This document shows positions 28,554 through 39,059 of a stretch of 64,000 bases of DNA, piece after piece (within the stretch, counting starts at the first letter, position 1; each line of letters opens with the position of its first letter). The translations under genes were made by a program, and so were the position numbers. Location: positions 41,021 through 105,020 of the forward strand of contig CAINLJ010000260.1 of the NCBI GenBank assembly GCA_903850335.1, read 5' to 3'. The notes under the pieces were generated by a model. The model was not told the origin of the DNA and searched no databases. It saw only the letters and a list, made by a program, of their open reading frames with translations. Origin of the DNA: an uncultured Bacteroidia bacterium. Lineage in GTDB: Bacteria; Bacteroidota; Bacteroidia; Bacteroidales; Prolixibacteraceae.

Positions 28554-29462
28554 ATGTCCGAAAGTTTAATCTTTGATATTAAACGTTATGCCATTAACGA
28601 TGGACCAGGCATACGTGTTGTAATTTTTTTTAAGGGGTGCAATCTTCAGTGCGCCTGGTGCCATAATCCTGAAGGCATTTCAGGGAAGGCTGAGAAAATG
28701 TATTCACCTTCAAAATGCATTAAATGCGGTACCTGCGTTGAGGTTTGCCCTGAAAGTGCAATAACACTGACACCTGAGGGTATTGTTAGCGATGATAAAC
28801 ATTGCATATTGTGCGGAAGATGTGCTGAAATTTGCCCGACTAAAGCCATTGAAATGTCAGGTAAAAGTATGTCTGTTTCCGAAATAATGGAAATTATTGA
28901 AAAGGAAAGGATTTTTTTCGATAATTCGGGTGGCGGTGTTACATTTTCAGGCGGTGAACCCCTTATTCACTCTGGAATGCTGATTGAACTGCTTGATCAA
29001 TGTCGCCTTAGAGGTATTCACAGCGCTGTTGATACAGCTGGTCATGTGAGTACCGAAATTATAATCGAAGTTGCCAAACGGACAGACCTTTTTTTGTATG
29101 ATTTAAAGATGATGGAGAGCGGTTTACACAAGGACTGGACACATGTGTGTAATGAAAGGATTCTACAAAATCTTACTGCTATTGCTGGTACAGGAGTTGA
29201 TATTATCATTCGGATTCCGCTGATAGGAGGGATTAATGATACGGATGAAAACATTAATCAAACTGCCGTGTTCATTGCTGGTCTTGAAGGTAATATAAAG
29301 GAGGTTCACCTTCTTCCTTACCATAGTATTGCCCAAAACAAATACAATAAGCTCAGTAAATCAAAGAGCTTTGAAAAGTTAATGGAGCCTGCTAGAAGTA
29401 CGCTTGACCGAATTATTTCAATTTTTGCACGGTACGAGATTAAGGCAAGTATCGGAGGTTAA
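28554..29462 (+). CDS. Glycyl-radical enzyme activating protein (radical SAM with ferredoxin-like insert)
   Basis: FFKGCNLQCAWCHNPEG (CxxxCxxC); two ferredoxin-type cysteine clusters CIKCGTCVEVCPESAI and CILCGRCAEICPTKAI; VTFSGGEPL. Confidence 0.93.
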   Translation: MSESLIFDIKRYAINDGPGIRVVIFFKGCNLQCAWCHNPEGISGKAEKMYSPSKCIKCGTCVEVCPESAITLTPEGIVSDDKHCILCGRCAEICPTKAIEMSGKSMSVSEIMEIIEKERIFFDNSGGGVTFSGGEPLIHSGMLIELLDQCRLRGIHSAVDTAGHVSTEIIIEVAKRTDLFLYDLKMMESGLHKDWTHVCNERILQNLTAIAGTGVDIIIRIPLIGGINDTDENINQTAVFIAGLEGNIKEVHLLPYHSIAQNKYNKLSKSKSFEKLMEPARSTLDRIISIFARYEIKASIGG

Positions 29463-30152
29463 TGAATTACCGGCTTAAACAGATTTTTTCTTCTCGTAAT
29501 TAGGTGCTCTTTTAGGGCACTTCCCTTAAATCGTAATCTATTTTCATGCGAATTATGAGGTTTAATCCGTTTTGGCATTTATCTTATAAAAGACAATATT
29601 TACTGACCAAAATAGATTTATATTCTTATTTAAATCTAATATGTAATTAATAAATAAAGATTAATAAATCTTAAAAATGATTACACGCCGATATTTAAAC
29701 AGATTTTGCAGAGTAATTATTATTTCCAGAACATAGATATTCAGCAGGATACAGATTATTCTTTAAAATTTCGGTTTCAGTTCATGAATAAATAAGTTGG
29801 ATGTAAAAAGCTAGTTTGTTTTAAATCAGGTCTGACCACCAACCGACGAAAATACAATATATGTGTTAAAAGCAGCTGTGAGATTACCTTTTCCACAGGA
29901 GCCTGTCTTTTGCTTATTCAAAATATTTTATTGCTTTACAAACCCAAATAGCTGTTCTGTAATCTATTATGCTTTTAATTATAAAGCTTTAATTTTGTTT
30001 TAACGGACATCACAGGTGTATGGATAATAAAACCAGTTAAGCATTGAATTATAAAATAATGACACCTTTAGTTCGAATATTAGAAAAGGGAAGTGCAAAA
30101 ACAATTCTAATTAATTTTATTTAATTTTATAATAAAATAATATCGTTTTCAA

Positions 30153-30184
30153 TTGTATATTAAAATAAATATTTAGTAGGTTTG
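30153..30184 (+). promoter_or_regulatory. Candidate Bacteroidota promoter upstream of ROK gene 1
   Basis: TTG (30153-30155), 21-nt spacer, TAGGTTTG (30177-30184), 28 bp upstream of the ATG. Confidence 0.5.
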
Positions 30185-30211
30185 TAAAATAGTATTTTAA
30201 AGTCTTATAAA

Positions 30212-31432
30212 ATGGCTCATGATTTCTCCAGAATCAATTCAAAAGAGATGAATAAGCTTAACAAGAGCAAGGTTCTCAAGCTTATTTTTGAGGGGAAGGT
30301 CCTTTCTACGGGTGACATTATAAAACAAACAGGGCTGACTGCTCCTTCAGTATCGCGACTAGTCAAATCCCTGATCTCTGAGGAAGGTTTGGTAAAGCAT
30401 TCCGGAATAGGTCATTCCAATGGAGGAAGACCACCATTCTTTTATGATTTCAATGGATCAGGAAGGTACATCATTGGAATAGATGTTGGCGCAACTTATA
30501 TAAGGGCTGTTCTTTCGAATCTGGATGCTGAGATTTTGTATGAACTTGAAGTTTTGACTGAACGAGAGAAAGGATATGAAAGTGTTATCCAAAAATTAAC
30601 TGATATAATAGGGCGTTTATCGAACAGGAAAGGAATTGATTCGGGAAATATTATGGGAATTGGAATTGGGGTTGCAGGGCTAATAGATAAAAAAAAGCAG
30701 AACATCAATTTCTCACCAGATTTCCAGTGGGAGAATGTTAGTTTTTACGATGATCTGGTTAAGAATTCCAATATTCCTATTTACATCGATAACTCTACCA
30801 GGCTAATGGCTTTAGGAGAACTTGGTTATGGAATTGGGAAAAGATGCGACAATTTTATAGTTGTAAATGTTGGCCATGGAATTGCTGCGGGAATTGTTAT
30901 GGACGGAGAAACGATTTCCGGCAGTTTTGGGCATTCTGGTGAGTTTGGTCATATGACAATCAATCCATGTTCTGAAATTGTCTGTGAATGTGGACAGCGT
31001 GGGTGTCTTGAAGCATTATCCTCTGGAAGAAGAATTGCAGAAACGGGTCGTGAGCGATGCTTTGAGAGCCCATTGTTAGTGGAGTATTGCGATCGAAATA
31101 TCAACAAGATTGATGCAAAAATGATCGCAGATGCTGCAAGATCAGGTGATAGAGTTGCTAACGAAATACTTGATTCGGCAATAGACAATCTTTGTTTAGG
31201 AATACGAAATCTCGTAAACCTGCTTGACCCGGAAATGATCCTTATTGGTGGCGGGGTTTCATTGAATGGAGAAATATTCTTTAATAAGCTTGCCTTACAC
31301 ATGGAAGGGAAACTTATGCCTACAAAAGCGAACATAAATATTGTCCCTGTAACCTTCGGTGAGAATTCCACCATAATGGGGGCACTGACACTGGTTCTGC
31401 ATAAGGTGCTGAATTTTGAATTAATCAATTAA
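30212..31432 (+). CDS. ROK family transcriptional regulator with N-terminal HTH (copy 1)
   Basis: HTH LSTGDIIKQTGLTAPSVSRLVKSLISEEGLV; IIGIDVGATYIRAVLSNLDAEI; GEFGHMTINPCSEIVCECGQRGCLEALSSGR. Confidence 0.9.
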   Translation: MAHDFSRINSKEMNKLNKSKVLKLIFEGKVLSTGDIIKQTGLTAPSVSRLVKSLISEEGLVKHSGIGHSNGGRPPFFYDFNGSGRYIIGIDVGATYIRAVLSNLDAEILYELEVLTEREKGYESVIQKLTDIIGRLSNRKGIDSGNIMGIGIGVAGLIDKKKQNINFSPDFQWENVSFYDDLVKNSNIPIYIDNSTRLMALGELGYGIGKRCDNFIVVNVGHGIAAGIVMDGETISGSFGHSGEFGHMTINPCSEIVCECGQRGCLEALSSGRRIAETGRERCFESPLLVEYCDRNINKIDAKMIADAARSGDRVANEILDSAIDNLCLGIRNLVNLLDPEMILIGGGVSLNGEIFFNKLALHMEGKLMPTKANINIVPVTFGENSTIMGALTLVLHKVLNFELIN

Positions 31433-31585
31433 ACCCGATTAATCGTATTTTAAAATAATCCTATATGATAACTAATAAATTCCAGCCTATGATTAAAATC
31501 GGAAATTAACATGTGCTACTGCACTGAAAATACACAATTATCACACTTTACAGTTAAAAATTAAACAATTAACTATGTTTTACAT

Positions 31586-34500
31586 ATGAAAAAATTAAGT
31601 AATTTATTTTTTGTGGCATTCACAACTAGTACTTACATAAAATTTGTGAAAGGCGTCGCTCTGGTTCTTAGTATAATCCTCGTTGCAACTCCGCTTTTAA
31701 ATGCAGGTAATACTATGGGTAGCGCACCTCAGAATATCCCGGTCACAGGAACAGTGAGTGATTCTGAAGGTAATCCATTGCCAGGAGTATCAATAATAGT
31801 TAAAGGAACTACAATAGGGTTAATCACTGATAATATAGGAAATTATGCTCTTAAAGTTCCAACTTCTGAATCTGTCCTGGTTTTTAAGTTTATCGGAATG
31901 AAAACTATTGAAATGGTAGTAGGCAACCAAACTACCATAAATGTTACAATGGCCAGCGATGTGAAAGCAATCGATGAAGTTGTAATTACTGCGTTGGGTA
32001 TCACAAGGGAAAAGAAGACCCTGGGATATGCAGTCCAGGAGCTAAACAACGATGCCTTGAACCAGGCGAAAGACAATAATATTGTCAACACAATGTCGGG
32101 TAAGATTGCCGGTATCCAGGTAACGAGTGGTGGAAGTACGGTTGGGGCCTCCTCAAGGATCGTAATAAGGGGAAATCAATCATTTAGCGGGAACTCTCCA
32201 CTTTTTGTGGTTGATGGAACTCCAATTGACAATACAACGACCAATCTTGATGGTACTGGTGGTTTGGACTTTGGTAATGCTGCCTCAGACCTCGATCCCA
32301 ATAATATTGAAACAATGACCGTACTAAAAGGGGCCAATGCTGCTGCCTTATATGGGAGTCGTGCTACTCACGGGGTTATCCTTATTACAACAAAGAAGGG
32401 TACAAAAGGGAACCGGAAGTTAGGAGTCGATATTAACTCCTCGATTGTTATCAATCAGGCAGCCTATTTCCCGAAATTTCAGAATGAGTACGGCGGCGGA
32501 TGGGATGGAGAAGAGTATATATTTAAAAAATTTCTTGCCAATAACCCAGGATCAAATCTATCTTATAATGATTATGCAAAGAAATATTCCTATAACTGGG
32601 TTGATGGAAACGGAGCAGGTGTAAATGACAATAATCCGATTAACTGGGGCCCGCGTCTGGATGCAGGTCTTAAACTTGACCAGTGGTCAACCGGACAAAA
32701 CAGTCCATGGGTATCGAGGCCAAACAATTACAAAGACTATTTTCAATTAGGATCCACTAAGGAAAACAGTGTTGCGATCAACTCTTCAGGGGCAAAAGCT
32801 TCAGGCCGGTTATCTTTTACGAATCAGAATACGTTGGGAATTATTAATAACACAGATCAAAAGCAGAATACCATTGCCACCAGCTTAACTTTAACACCAA
32901 CGGATAAGCTTACTGCCATTGCAAATATCTCATATCTCACAAAGTCAAGCAATAATATACCCTACAACGGTTACTCAGGTACCGGGGTTGATTATGCGTG
33001 GACAGAACGGGAATTTGATACAAATTATTCACGGAATCTCTTTTACAAACAAGGAAACAAGGGATTTATGTGGGGTCCCGGATCAAATAATCCATTTTAC
33101 AATTTAAGAAATTTGAATGGTCTTGACAGGGAAAGAGTTTATGGGAATGTAAATGTGGACTATAAACTTACTAACTGGTTAACAGCTCAGGCCCGTGCGG
33201 GAGTTGACTTCTATACGGAAAAAAGAAAAGGGATAACACAATCGGGTATGGCTTCTAATGTTAGTAGAGGAAGGGGTGGACAGTTCAATCAGACCCAGCT
33301 TTCGAACAAGGAGACAAACCTTGATTTCATTTTAAAATTTGACAAGAAATTTGGTGACATTCGTATTGACGGTCTGGGTGGTGCAAACTACAGAGCTTAT
33401 ACGTTTCACAGTATGAATATGGCTGCAAGTGACCTCACCGTTCCCGATTTGTACACGATCTCAAATGTTAAGGGAACACCTACTGTGGGCATGTCCGATA
33501 CTGAGAAAAGGACAAACAGTGTTTATGCCGCGGTCAACGCTTCATACAAGGATTATCTTTTCTTCGGTGTTACAGGACGAAATGATTGGAGTTCAACGCT
33601 TCCTGCGAGTAACAGGTCGTATTTTTATCCATCTGTCAGTTTAGGTTTTGGATTAACTGACGCGCTTAAACTGGAATCAAGTATTCTTTCTTATGCAAAA
33701 ATAAGAGGTAGCTGGGCCAAAGTTGGGGGAGACACCAGTCCTTTCCAGCTTATTGGAACCTATACGCCCGGCTCATTTAATTCTATATCCACTTTTAGTC
33801 CCGCAACTACTATGCCTCCTGCTAACCTTAAACCAGAAGAGACCGTATCTTTTGAAATAGGAGCAGATATGAGATTCTTCAAAGACCGGTTATCCTTAGA
33901 CATCACTTATTACGATCAGACTACTGTCAACCAGATCTTATCCGTTGCAACATCCAGAACAACCGGTTATTCGGCGATGAAGCTCAATGCCGGAGAAATC
34001 GAAAATAAAGGTATTGAACTGATGGTGTCCGGAAGGGCCATTCAAAAAGCGTCTGGTTTTAAATGGGATATTTCCGCTAACTGGGCAACCAATAACAACA
34101 TGGTAAATAAGCTCTATGGCGGTTTAAAATCCTATCAGATATCAGCAGGATTTGGCGGTGCAACCTCACTTGGAATTCCGGGTCAGAAATGGGGAGTTAT
34201 CTGGGGACTACCTTTTGTCAGAAATAATGCAGGTAAAGTAGTTGTCGGAAGCGATGGCATCCCACTAACAACCAATGTTGGGAAGAATCTTGGTAATGTT
34301 ATCCCCGACTGGACTGGTGGTATTACAAACTCCTTCAGATATAAGGGCTTTAATCTTAGCTTCCTTATTGACATGAGAAAAGGTGGAAAATTCTTCAGTT
34401 GCAGTGCTTGGCATGCCTATCCGACAGGAACCTATGCAATTACAACGGCCAATCATGTCAGGGAAAACGGACTTATTGTTCCGGGTGTAAAAGAGGACGG

Positions 34501-34837
34501 CAGCGTTAATGATATTCGTGTATCAGCAGAGGATTATTACGGTGGCGGCTGGATGTGGAATAACCATGAATATTCCATACTGGATGGTACCTATGTCAAA
34601 CTTCGTGAAGTTGTTTTTGGTTATGATATTAACGTAAAACGCATTCCCTGGATTCAGCGGCTTAATGTCTCAATAGTCGGAAGAAATCTGGCCCTTCTGT
34701 ACCGGGATAAAAGTTGTGCAGAACTTGGCATAGATCCTGAAGTTGGATTAGGCGGAGGCGAAGGCGGTGTTGGTTTTGAGAATTTCCAGATCCCAACTAC
34801 GAGGAACTTAGGTTTTAAACTTTCTGTCGGTTTCTAA
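31586..34837 (+). CDS. SusC/RagA family TonB-linked outer membrane protein
   Basis: Carboxypeptidase-like start (VTGTVSDSEGNPLPGVSIIVKGTTIGLITDNIGNYAL), IDEVVITALGITREKKTLGYAVQE, plug NTMSGKIAGIQVTSGGSTVGASSRIVIRGNQSFSGNSPLFVVDGTPI. Confidence 0.95.
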   Translation: MKKLSNLFFVAFTTSTYIKFVKGVALVLSIILVATPLLNAGNTMGSAPQNIPVTGTVSDSEGNPLPGVSIIVKGTTIGLITDNIGNYALKVPTSESVLVFKFIGMKTIEMVVGNQTTINVTMASDVKAIDEVVITALGITREKKTLGYAVQELNNDALNQAKDNNIVNTMSGKIAGIQVTSGGSTVGASSRIVIRGNQSFSGNSPLFVVDGTPIDNTTTNLDGTGGLDFGNAASDLDPNNIETMTVLKGANAAALYGSRATHGVILITTKKGTKGNRKLGVDINSSIVINQAAYFPKFQNEYGGGWDGEEYIFKKFLANNPGSNLSYNDYAKKYSYNWVDGNGAGVNDNNPINWGPRLDAGLKLDQWSTGQNSPWVSRPNNYKDYFQLGSTKENSVAINSSGAKASGRLSFTNQNTLGIINNTDQKQNTIATSLTLTPTDKLTAIANISYLTKSSNNIPYNGYSGTGVDYAWTEREFDTNYSRNLFYKQGNKGFMWGPGSNNPFYNLRNLNGLDRERVYGNVNVDYKLTNWLTAQARAGVDFYTEKRKGITQSGMASNVSRGRGGQFNQTQLSNKETNLDFILKFDKKFGDIRIDGLGGANYRAYTFHSMNMAASDLTVPDLYTISNVKGTPTVGMSDTEKRTNSVYAAVNASYKDYLFFGVTGRNDWSSTLPASNRSYFYPSVSLGFGLTDALKLESSILSYAKIRGSWAKVGGDTSPFQLIGTYTPGSFNSISTFSPATTMPPANLKPEETVSFEIGADMRFFKDRLSLDITYYDQTTVNQILSVATSRTTGYSAMKLNAGEIENKGIELMVSGRAIQKASGFKWDISANWATNNNMVNKLYGGLKSYQISAGFGGATSLGIPGQKWGVIWGLPFVRNNAGKVVVGSDGIPLTTNVGKNLGNVIPDWTGGITNSFRYKGFNLSFLIDMRKGGKFFSCSAWHAYPTGTYAITTANHVRENGLIVPGVKEDGSVNDIRVSAEDYYGGGWMWNNHEYSILDGTYVKLREVVFGYDINVKRIPWIQRLNVSIVGRNLALLYRDKSCAELGIDPEVGLGGGEGGVGFENFQIPTTRNLGFKLSVGF

Positions 34838-34900
34838 CCCTTTGGAAATGATAAAGCGGATAAGAAACATGAAAATTAATATATTCATAAAACTATAGAT

Positions 34901-36373
34901 ATGAAAAGAATATCAATTTTTATAGCATTTGTATTGCTTGGTATATTTATACTGGTTAATGGGTGTACCAAAAAATTTGATGCGTTAAATGTAAACCCTA
35001 ACGCAGCAACTGTTGTTCCGGCTACCAATGTTCTGGGTGGTGGGATCATTGCTGTTGCCAATACTCAATTTGGTGAAAGACTGGGTATCTATTATGCAGG
35101 TACTTATGCAGGTCAGATTGGCGCGGGTGACTATGAGTATCGGGTTGACATTAATAACAGCATGTGGGAAGGTATGTATATTGCAATGACTAAGCTTGTT
35201 GACGCTGCTAGGGTTGCCGACAAGGAGAACAACAAGAATATCTATGCCGCAGCACTAACGCTCAAAGCCTATGCAGCTCATAAAACGTCTGACATGTGGG
35301 GTAAAATTCCCTATACCGAGGCCTTTCAGTTGAAAGATAAGGGCACTTTGTATCCAAAGTATGATGATGAACCTGTGGTCTATGCAGCGATTCTCGCTGA
35401 ATTAAAAACGGCAGCCGACATCTTCAAAACTGGAACCGGTACAATTGGAGTAGGAGACTTTCTGTTTAAAGGTGATGTTTCAAAATGGAGAAAATTTTGT
35501 AATTCGGTTCGCCTCAGAGTTGCAATCCGTATGTCTTCAGTGGATCCTGCTACAGCAACGTCGGTGATTTCCGAAATTCTTGGCGATCCCGCATCCTACC
35601 CTGTAATGACTGCAAATACTGATAATGCTTATTTGTTGTATCCTGGAGTAACTCCGTTTACTGAATTATGGTTTAATCGTGTTGGTTTTACCTCGGGTAC
35701 CTATAGCGCTGGATACCGGATGAATGATGTCCTTATCAGTACTCTAAAGTCAAATAGCGACCCCCGCCTGCCGGTTTATGCCCTCCCAAATACCTGGGGT
35801 GTATACCGCGGTTACATATATGGACCTACCCAGTATAGTGATACAATCAATAATTCAAACAATCTTTCCGGAATAGGTACCAGGTTTGCCAATAACCCTG
35901 CTGGATTTTCACCTTTTATGAATTGTGCTGAAGTCAGTTTCATTAAAGCTGAAGCCTATTCAAGAAACCTGGTCGCGGGAGATGCTCAGGCAGCCTATAC
36001 GAACGGGATCACCCTGTCGCTTACTGAAAATGGAATAGCAGCACCTGCTATTGCAACCTATCTGGCTCAACCTGAAGTATCCTGGAATGGAGGAACTACA
36101 ACAAACCTTCAAAAGATATATTTACAAAAGTGGATTAGTCTTTTTAAACAGAGTGTTGAGGCATGGTCTGAGGCAAGAAGGACTGATATTCCTTTGATGA
36201 CAAATATTACGTCAATTAGCGGCTATAGTCTTCGTCATAACAGGCCGCCATTCAGAATGGCATATGCCGATGAAGAAAAATCCCTTAATACCAACTTCCC
36301 GGTCAATGTTGTCGAAACTGACATATTCTGGGGAACACAGATGTGGTGGGATAAGAGAACCAATGTTCACTAA
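34901..36373 (+). CDS. SusD/RagB family lipoprotein
   Basis: Lipobox-like LVNGCTKKFDALNVNPNA; alpha-helical repeats; C-terminal NFPVNVVETDIFWGTQMWWDKRTNVH; directly downstream of SusC. Confidence 0.88.
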   Translation: MKRISIFIAFVLLGIFILVNGCTKKFDALNVNPNAATVVPATNVLGGGIIAVANTQFGERLGIYYAGTYAGQIGAGDYEYRVDINNSMWEGMYIAMTKLVDAARVADKENNKNIYAAALTLKAYAAHKTSDMWGKIPYTEAFQLKDKGTLYPKYDDEPVVYAAILAELKTAADIFKTGTGTIGVGDFLFKGDVSKWRKFCNSVRLRVAIRMSSVDPATATSVISEILGDPASYPVMTANTDNAYLLYPGVTPFTELWFNRVGFTSGTYSAGYRMNDVLISTLKSNSDPRLPVYALPNTWGVYRGYIYGPTQYSDTINNSNNLSGIGTRFANNPAGFSPFMNCAEVSFIKAEAYSRNLVAGDAQAAYTNGITLSLTENGIAAPAIATYLAQPEVSWNGGTTTNLQKIYLQKWISLFKQSVEAWSEARRTDIPLMTNITSISGYSLRHNRPPFRMAYADEEKSLNTNFPVNVVETDIFWGTQMWWDKRTNVH

Positions 36374-36466
36374 TCTGCCTTGTTCAGTTTATTGGAAGGT
36401 TTATGTAAATTTTATTATTATCTTCGAAGTTCACGTCAATAAAATTCATTTAGGCCTAAATTAATT

Positions 36467-36507
36467 ATAACGGGAGAGGACTCATCCTTGAAAGCCTCTC
36501 CCGTTAT
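36467..36507 (+). terminator. Strong hairpin between SusD and GH95 genes
   Basis: ATAACGGGAGAGG (36467-36479) / 15-nt loop / CCTCTCCCGTTAT (36495-36507): perfect 13-bp stem followed by TTATTTC. Confidence 0.8.
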
Positions 36508-36577
36508 TTATTTCGCGGATAGATTAACTTTAATCAAACTGCCGCAAAAACACGTTCTACCTTATAAGCTTTCTCAA

Positions 36578-39034
36578 ATGAAGAAAATCACAATTCTCTT
36601 TTTGTTTTTTGCTTTTTCTCTCTATTCGGTTTGGAGTCAGGATGTAAGCATTTCAAACTTAATTTACAATAAGACATTTGATCCTTCAACTACCCTTTGG
36701 TACCAGACACCTGCTAAAGTTTGGGAGGAAGCCCTTCCTGTAGGTAACGGACGACTCGGTGCAATGGTTTTTGGAAAAAATGGAGAAGAAAGAATTCAGC
36801 TGAATGAAGATACCTACTGGTCGGGTGGCCCCTATTCTACAGTTGTAAAAGGTGGAAGTGAAGTATTGCATGAGATTCAAAAGGATATTTTCGAGGGAAA
36901 TCCTGTCAAAGCTCATAAGCTTTTTGGCAGATATATGATGGGGTATCCCGTTGAACAGCAAAAATATCAGGCCTTGGCAAATCTTATCCTCTCTTTTAAA
37001 AATGAAAAGGAAGTAAAAGGTTATCAACGCTGGCTCGATCTAAAAACAGGAATAACATCCGTTCAGTATACTGTAAATGACGTAACCTATTTGAGAGAGG
37101 TATTCTCTTCAGCGCCATATCAGACAATCGCAATCAGGCTGACAGCTGATAAACCAGGAAGTATCTCTTTCACCGCTGAATTGAGGGGCGAAAGAAACGG
37201 AGCCATGTCAAACTATACAACTGATTATTTCAGAATGGATGGCCTTGGGAATGACGGTCTCGTCTTAAAAGGAAAGTCGGGCGATTACATGGGCATCGAG
37301 GGGAAAGTCCGTTATGAAGCTAGAATAAAGGCGGTACCCGAAGGTGGTACAATGAAAGCTGATGATACCAATCTGATTGTTGAAAATGCAAATGCGGTGA
37401 CCCTTTATTTTGTTGCCGCGACCAACTTTGTGAATTATAAAGATGTAAGTGGAGATTATCACAATAAAGTTGATAAGTATTTAAAAGGAATTGATAATAA
37501 ATCATTTAATGATATTCGGGAAGCATCCGTAAGGGATTACAAAACATTGTTTGGAAGAGTCTCTATAATTCTTCCATCAACTAACGGCTCCTTCCTTCCG
37601 ACTGATGAAAGATTAAAAAGCTTTGCAACTGCACCTGATCCTCAACTGGCTGCCTTGTGTTATCAATTTGGAAGATACCTGCTCATCTCATCCTCAAGAC
37701 CTGGTACTCAACCTGCAAACCTTCAGGGAATCTGGAATAACGACATGAACCCTTCATGGGATTCAAAGTACACAACAAATATCAATACTCAAATGAATTA
37801 CTGGGCCGCTGAATCGGCCAACTTATCCGAATTGACAGAACCTCTTGTAAAAATGGTTAAGGAAATAACCGATCAGGGAAGTCAGGTTGCAAAAGAGCAT
37901 TATGGTGCAAGAGGCTGGGTGCTTCACCAGAATACCGACATCTGGAGAGTTGCCGCGCCAATGGACGGCCCGACCTGGGGAACATTTACTGTCGGCGGAG
38001 CGTGGTTAACAACCCACCTTTGGGAACACTACCTCTTCACATTGAATAAAGATTATTTAAAAGATGTTTATCCTGTAATGAAAGGTTCGGTTGAGTTCTT
38101 CATGGATTTTCTGATTGAACATCCTAATGGCAAATGGTTAATTACCTGTCCTTCAACATCACCTGAAAATCCGCCAAAAGGTCCTGGATACAAATACTTC
38201 TTTGACGAAGTCACAGGCATGTATTACTTCACAACCATTTGCGCCGGGTCTTCCATCGATATGGAGATATTATCCGATCTTTTTGGCTATTATACCGAAG
38301 CTTCAAAAATCCTTGGATTGGACAGTGATTTTGCAGATAAGGTTGCCAAAGCCAGGGCAAGACTGGTTCCTCCTCAGATAGGCAGCAACGGGTCGTTACA
38401 GGAATGGACCGATGATTTAGCCCAGATGGAAGATAAACATCGTCATTTTTCACACCTCTACGGCCTTTACCCCGGAAATGTTATCTCAGCCAAAAGGACG
38501 CCTGAATTAGTTGAACCAGTAAAAAAAGTTCTTGAACAACGGGGAGATGAAGGTGCCGGTTTTTCAAGAGCCTGGAAAATGAGTCTTTGGGCGCGTTTGT
38601 ATGATGGCAACAGGGCTAACAAAATATTCAAGGGATATATCACAGACCAGTGTTACCCTTCACTCTTTGCTAAATGCTTCAAACCTTTACAGGTCGACGG
38701 AAGCTTGGGTGTCTGTGCAGGAGTAACTGAAATGTTGATCCAGTCCCACGAAGGAACTATCGATCTTTTACCTGCCCTGCCTGATGATTGGCCAGAGGGA
38801 TCATTCAACGGAGTGTGTGCAAGGGGAGCGTTTGAACTTAAATTTAGTTGGAAAAATAAGGTTCCCACATCTGTAGAAATTCTTTCCAGAGAAGGTAAGG
38901 TTTGCAGGATTCATGCCGGAAAACTTAACTATATCACTTGTGATGGCCAAAAAGTAAAGATTACCGGTTCACTCAAAGGATCAATAGAATTCGAAACAAA
39001 ACCTGGCAAAATCTATAAGCTTGGCAAAATCTAA
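36578..39034 (+). CDS. GH95-like glycoside hydrolase (alpha-L-fucosidase / alpha-L-galactosidase type); start moved from ORF-track 36488
   Basis: LWYQTPAKVWEEALPVGNGRLGAMVFGKNGEERIQLNEDTYWSGGPY; NLQGIWNNDMNPSWDSKYTTNINTQMNYW. The 36488 start lies inside the hairpin; ATG 36578 gives signal peptide MKKITILFLFFAFSLYSVWSQ. Confidence 0.9.
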   Translation: MKKITILFLFFAFSLYSVWSQDVSISNLIYNKTFDPSTTLWYQTPAKVWEEALPVGNGRLGAMVFGKNGEERIQLNEDTYWSGGPYSTVVKGGSEVLHEIQKDIFEGNPVKAHKLFGRYMMGYPVEQQKYQALANLILSFKNEKEVKGYQRWLDLKTGITSVQYTVNDVTYLREVFSSAPYQTIAIRLTADKPGSISFTAELRGERNGAMSNYTTDYFRMDGLGNDGLVLKGKSGDYMGIEGKVRYEARIKAVPEGGTMKADDTNLIVENANAVTLYFVAATNFVNYKDVSGDYHNKVDKYLKGIDNKSFNDIREASVRDYKTLFGRVSIILPSTNGSFLPTDERLKSFATAPDPQLAALCYQFGRYLLISSSRPGTQPANLQGIWNNDMNPSWDSKYTTNINTQMNYWAAESANLSELTEPLVKMVKEITDQGSQVAKEHYGARGWVLHQNTDIWRVAAPMDGPTWGTFTVGGAWLTTHLWEHYLFTLNKDYLKDVYPVMKGSVEFFMDFLIEHPNGKWLITCPSTSPENPPKGPGYKYFFDEVTGMYYFTTICAGSSIDMEILSDLFGYYTEASKILGLDSDFADKVAKARARLVPPQIGSNGSLQEWTDDLAQMEDKHRHFSHLYGLYPGNVISAKRTPELVEPVKKVLEQRGDEGAGFSRAWKMSLWARLYDGNRANKIFKGYITDQCYPSLFAKCFKPLQVDGSLGVCAGVTEMLIQSHEGTIDLLPALPDDWPEGSFNGVCARGAFELKFSWKNKVPTSVEILSREGKVCRIHAGKLNYITCDGQKVKITGSLKGSIEFETKPGKIYKLGKI

Positions 39035-39059
39035 AGTCGCTAAAACTACTTAATGGCCA

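Noticed and set aside
29463-30150. AT-rich intergenic region before ROK1, considered for an sRNA, origin or insertion element
   Set aside because: Only weak short hairpins and AT tracts; no terminal repeats or transposase remnants seen.
30949-31428. 159-aa minus-strand ORF antisense to ROK1
   Set aside because: Shadow of a well-supported ROK frame.
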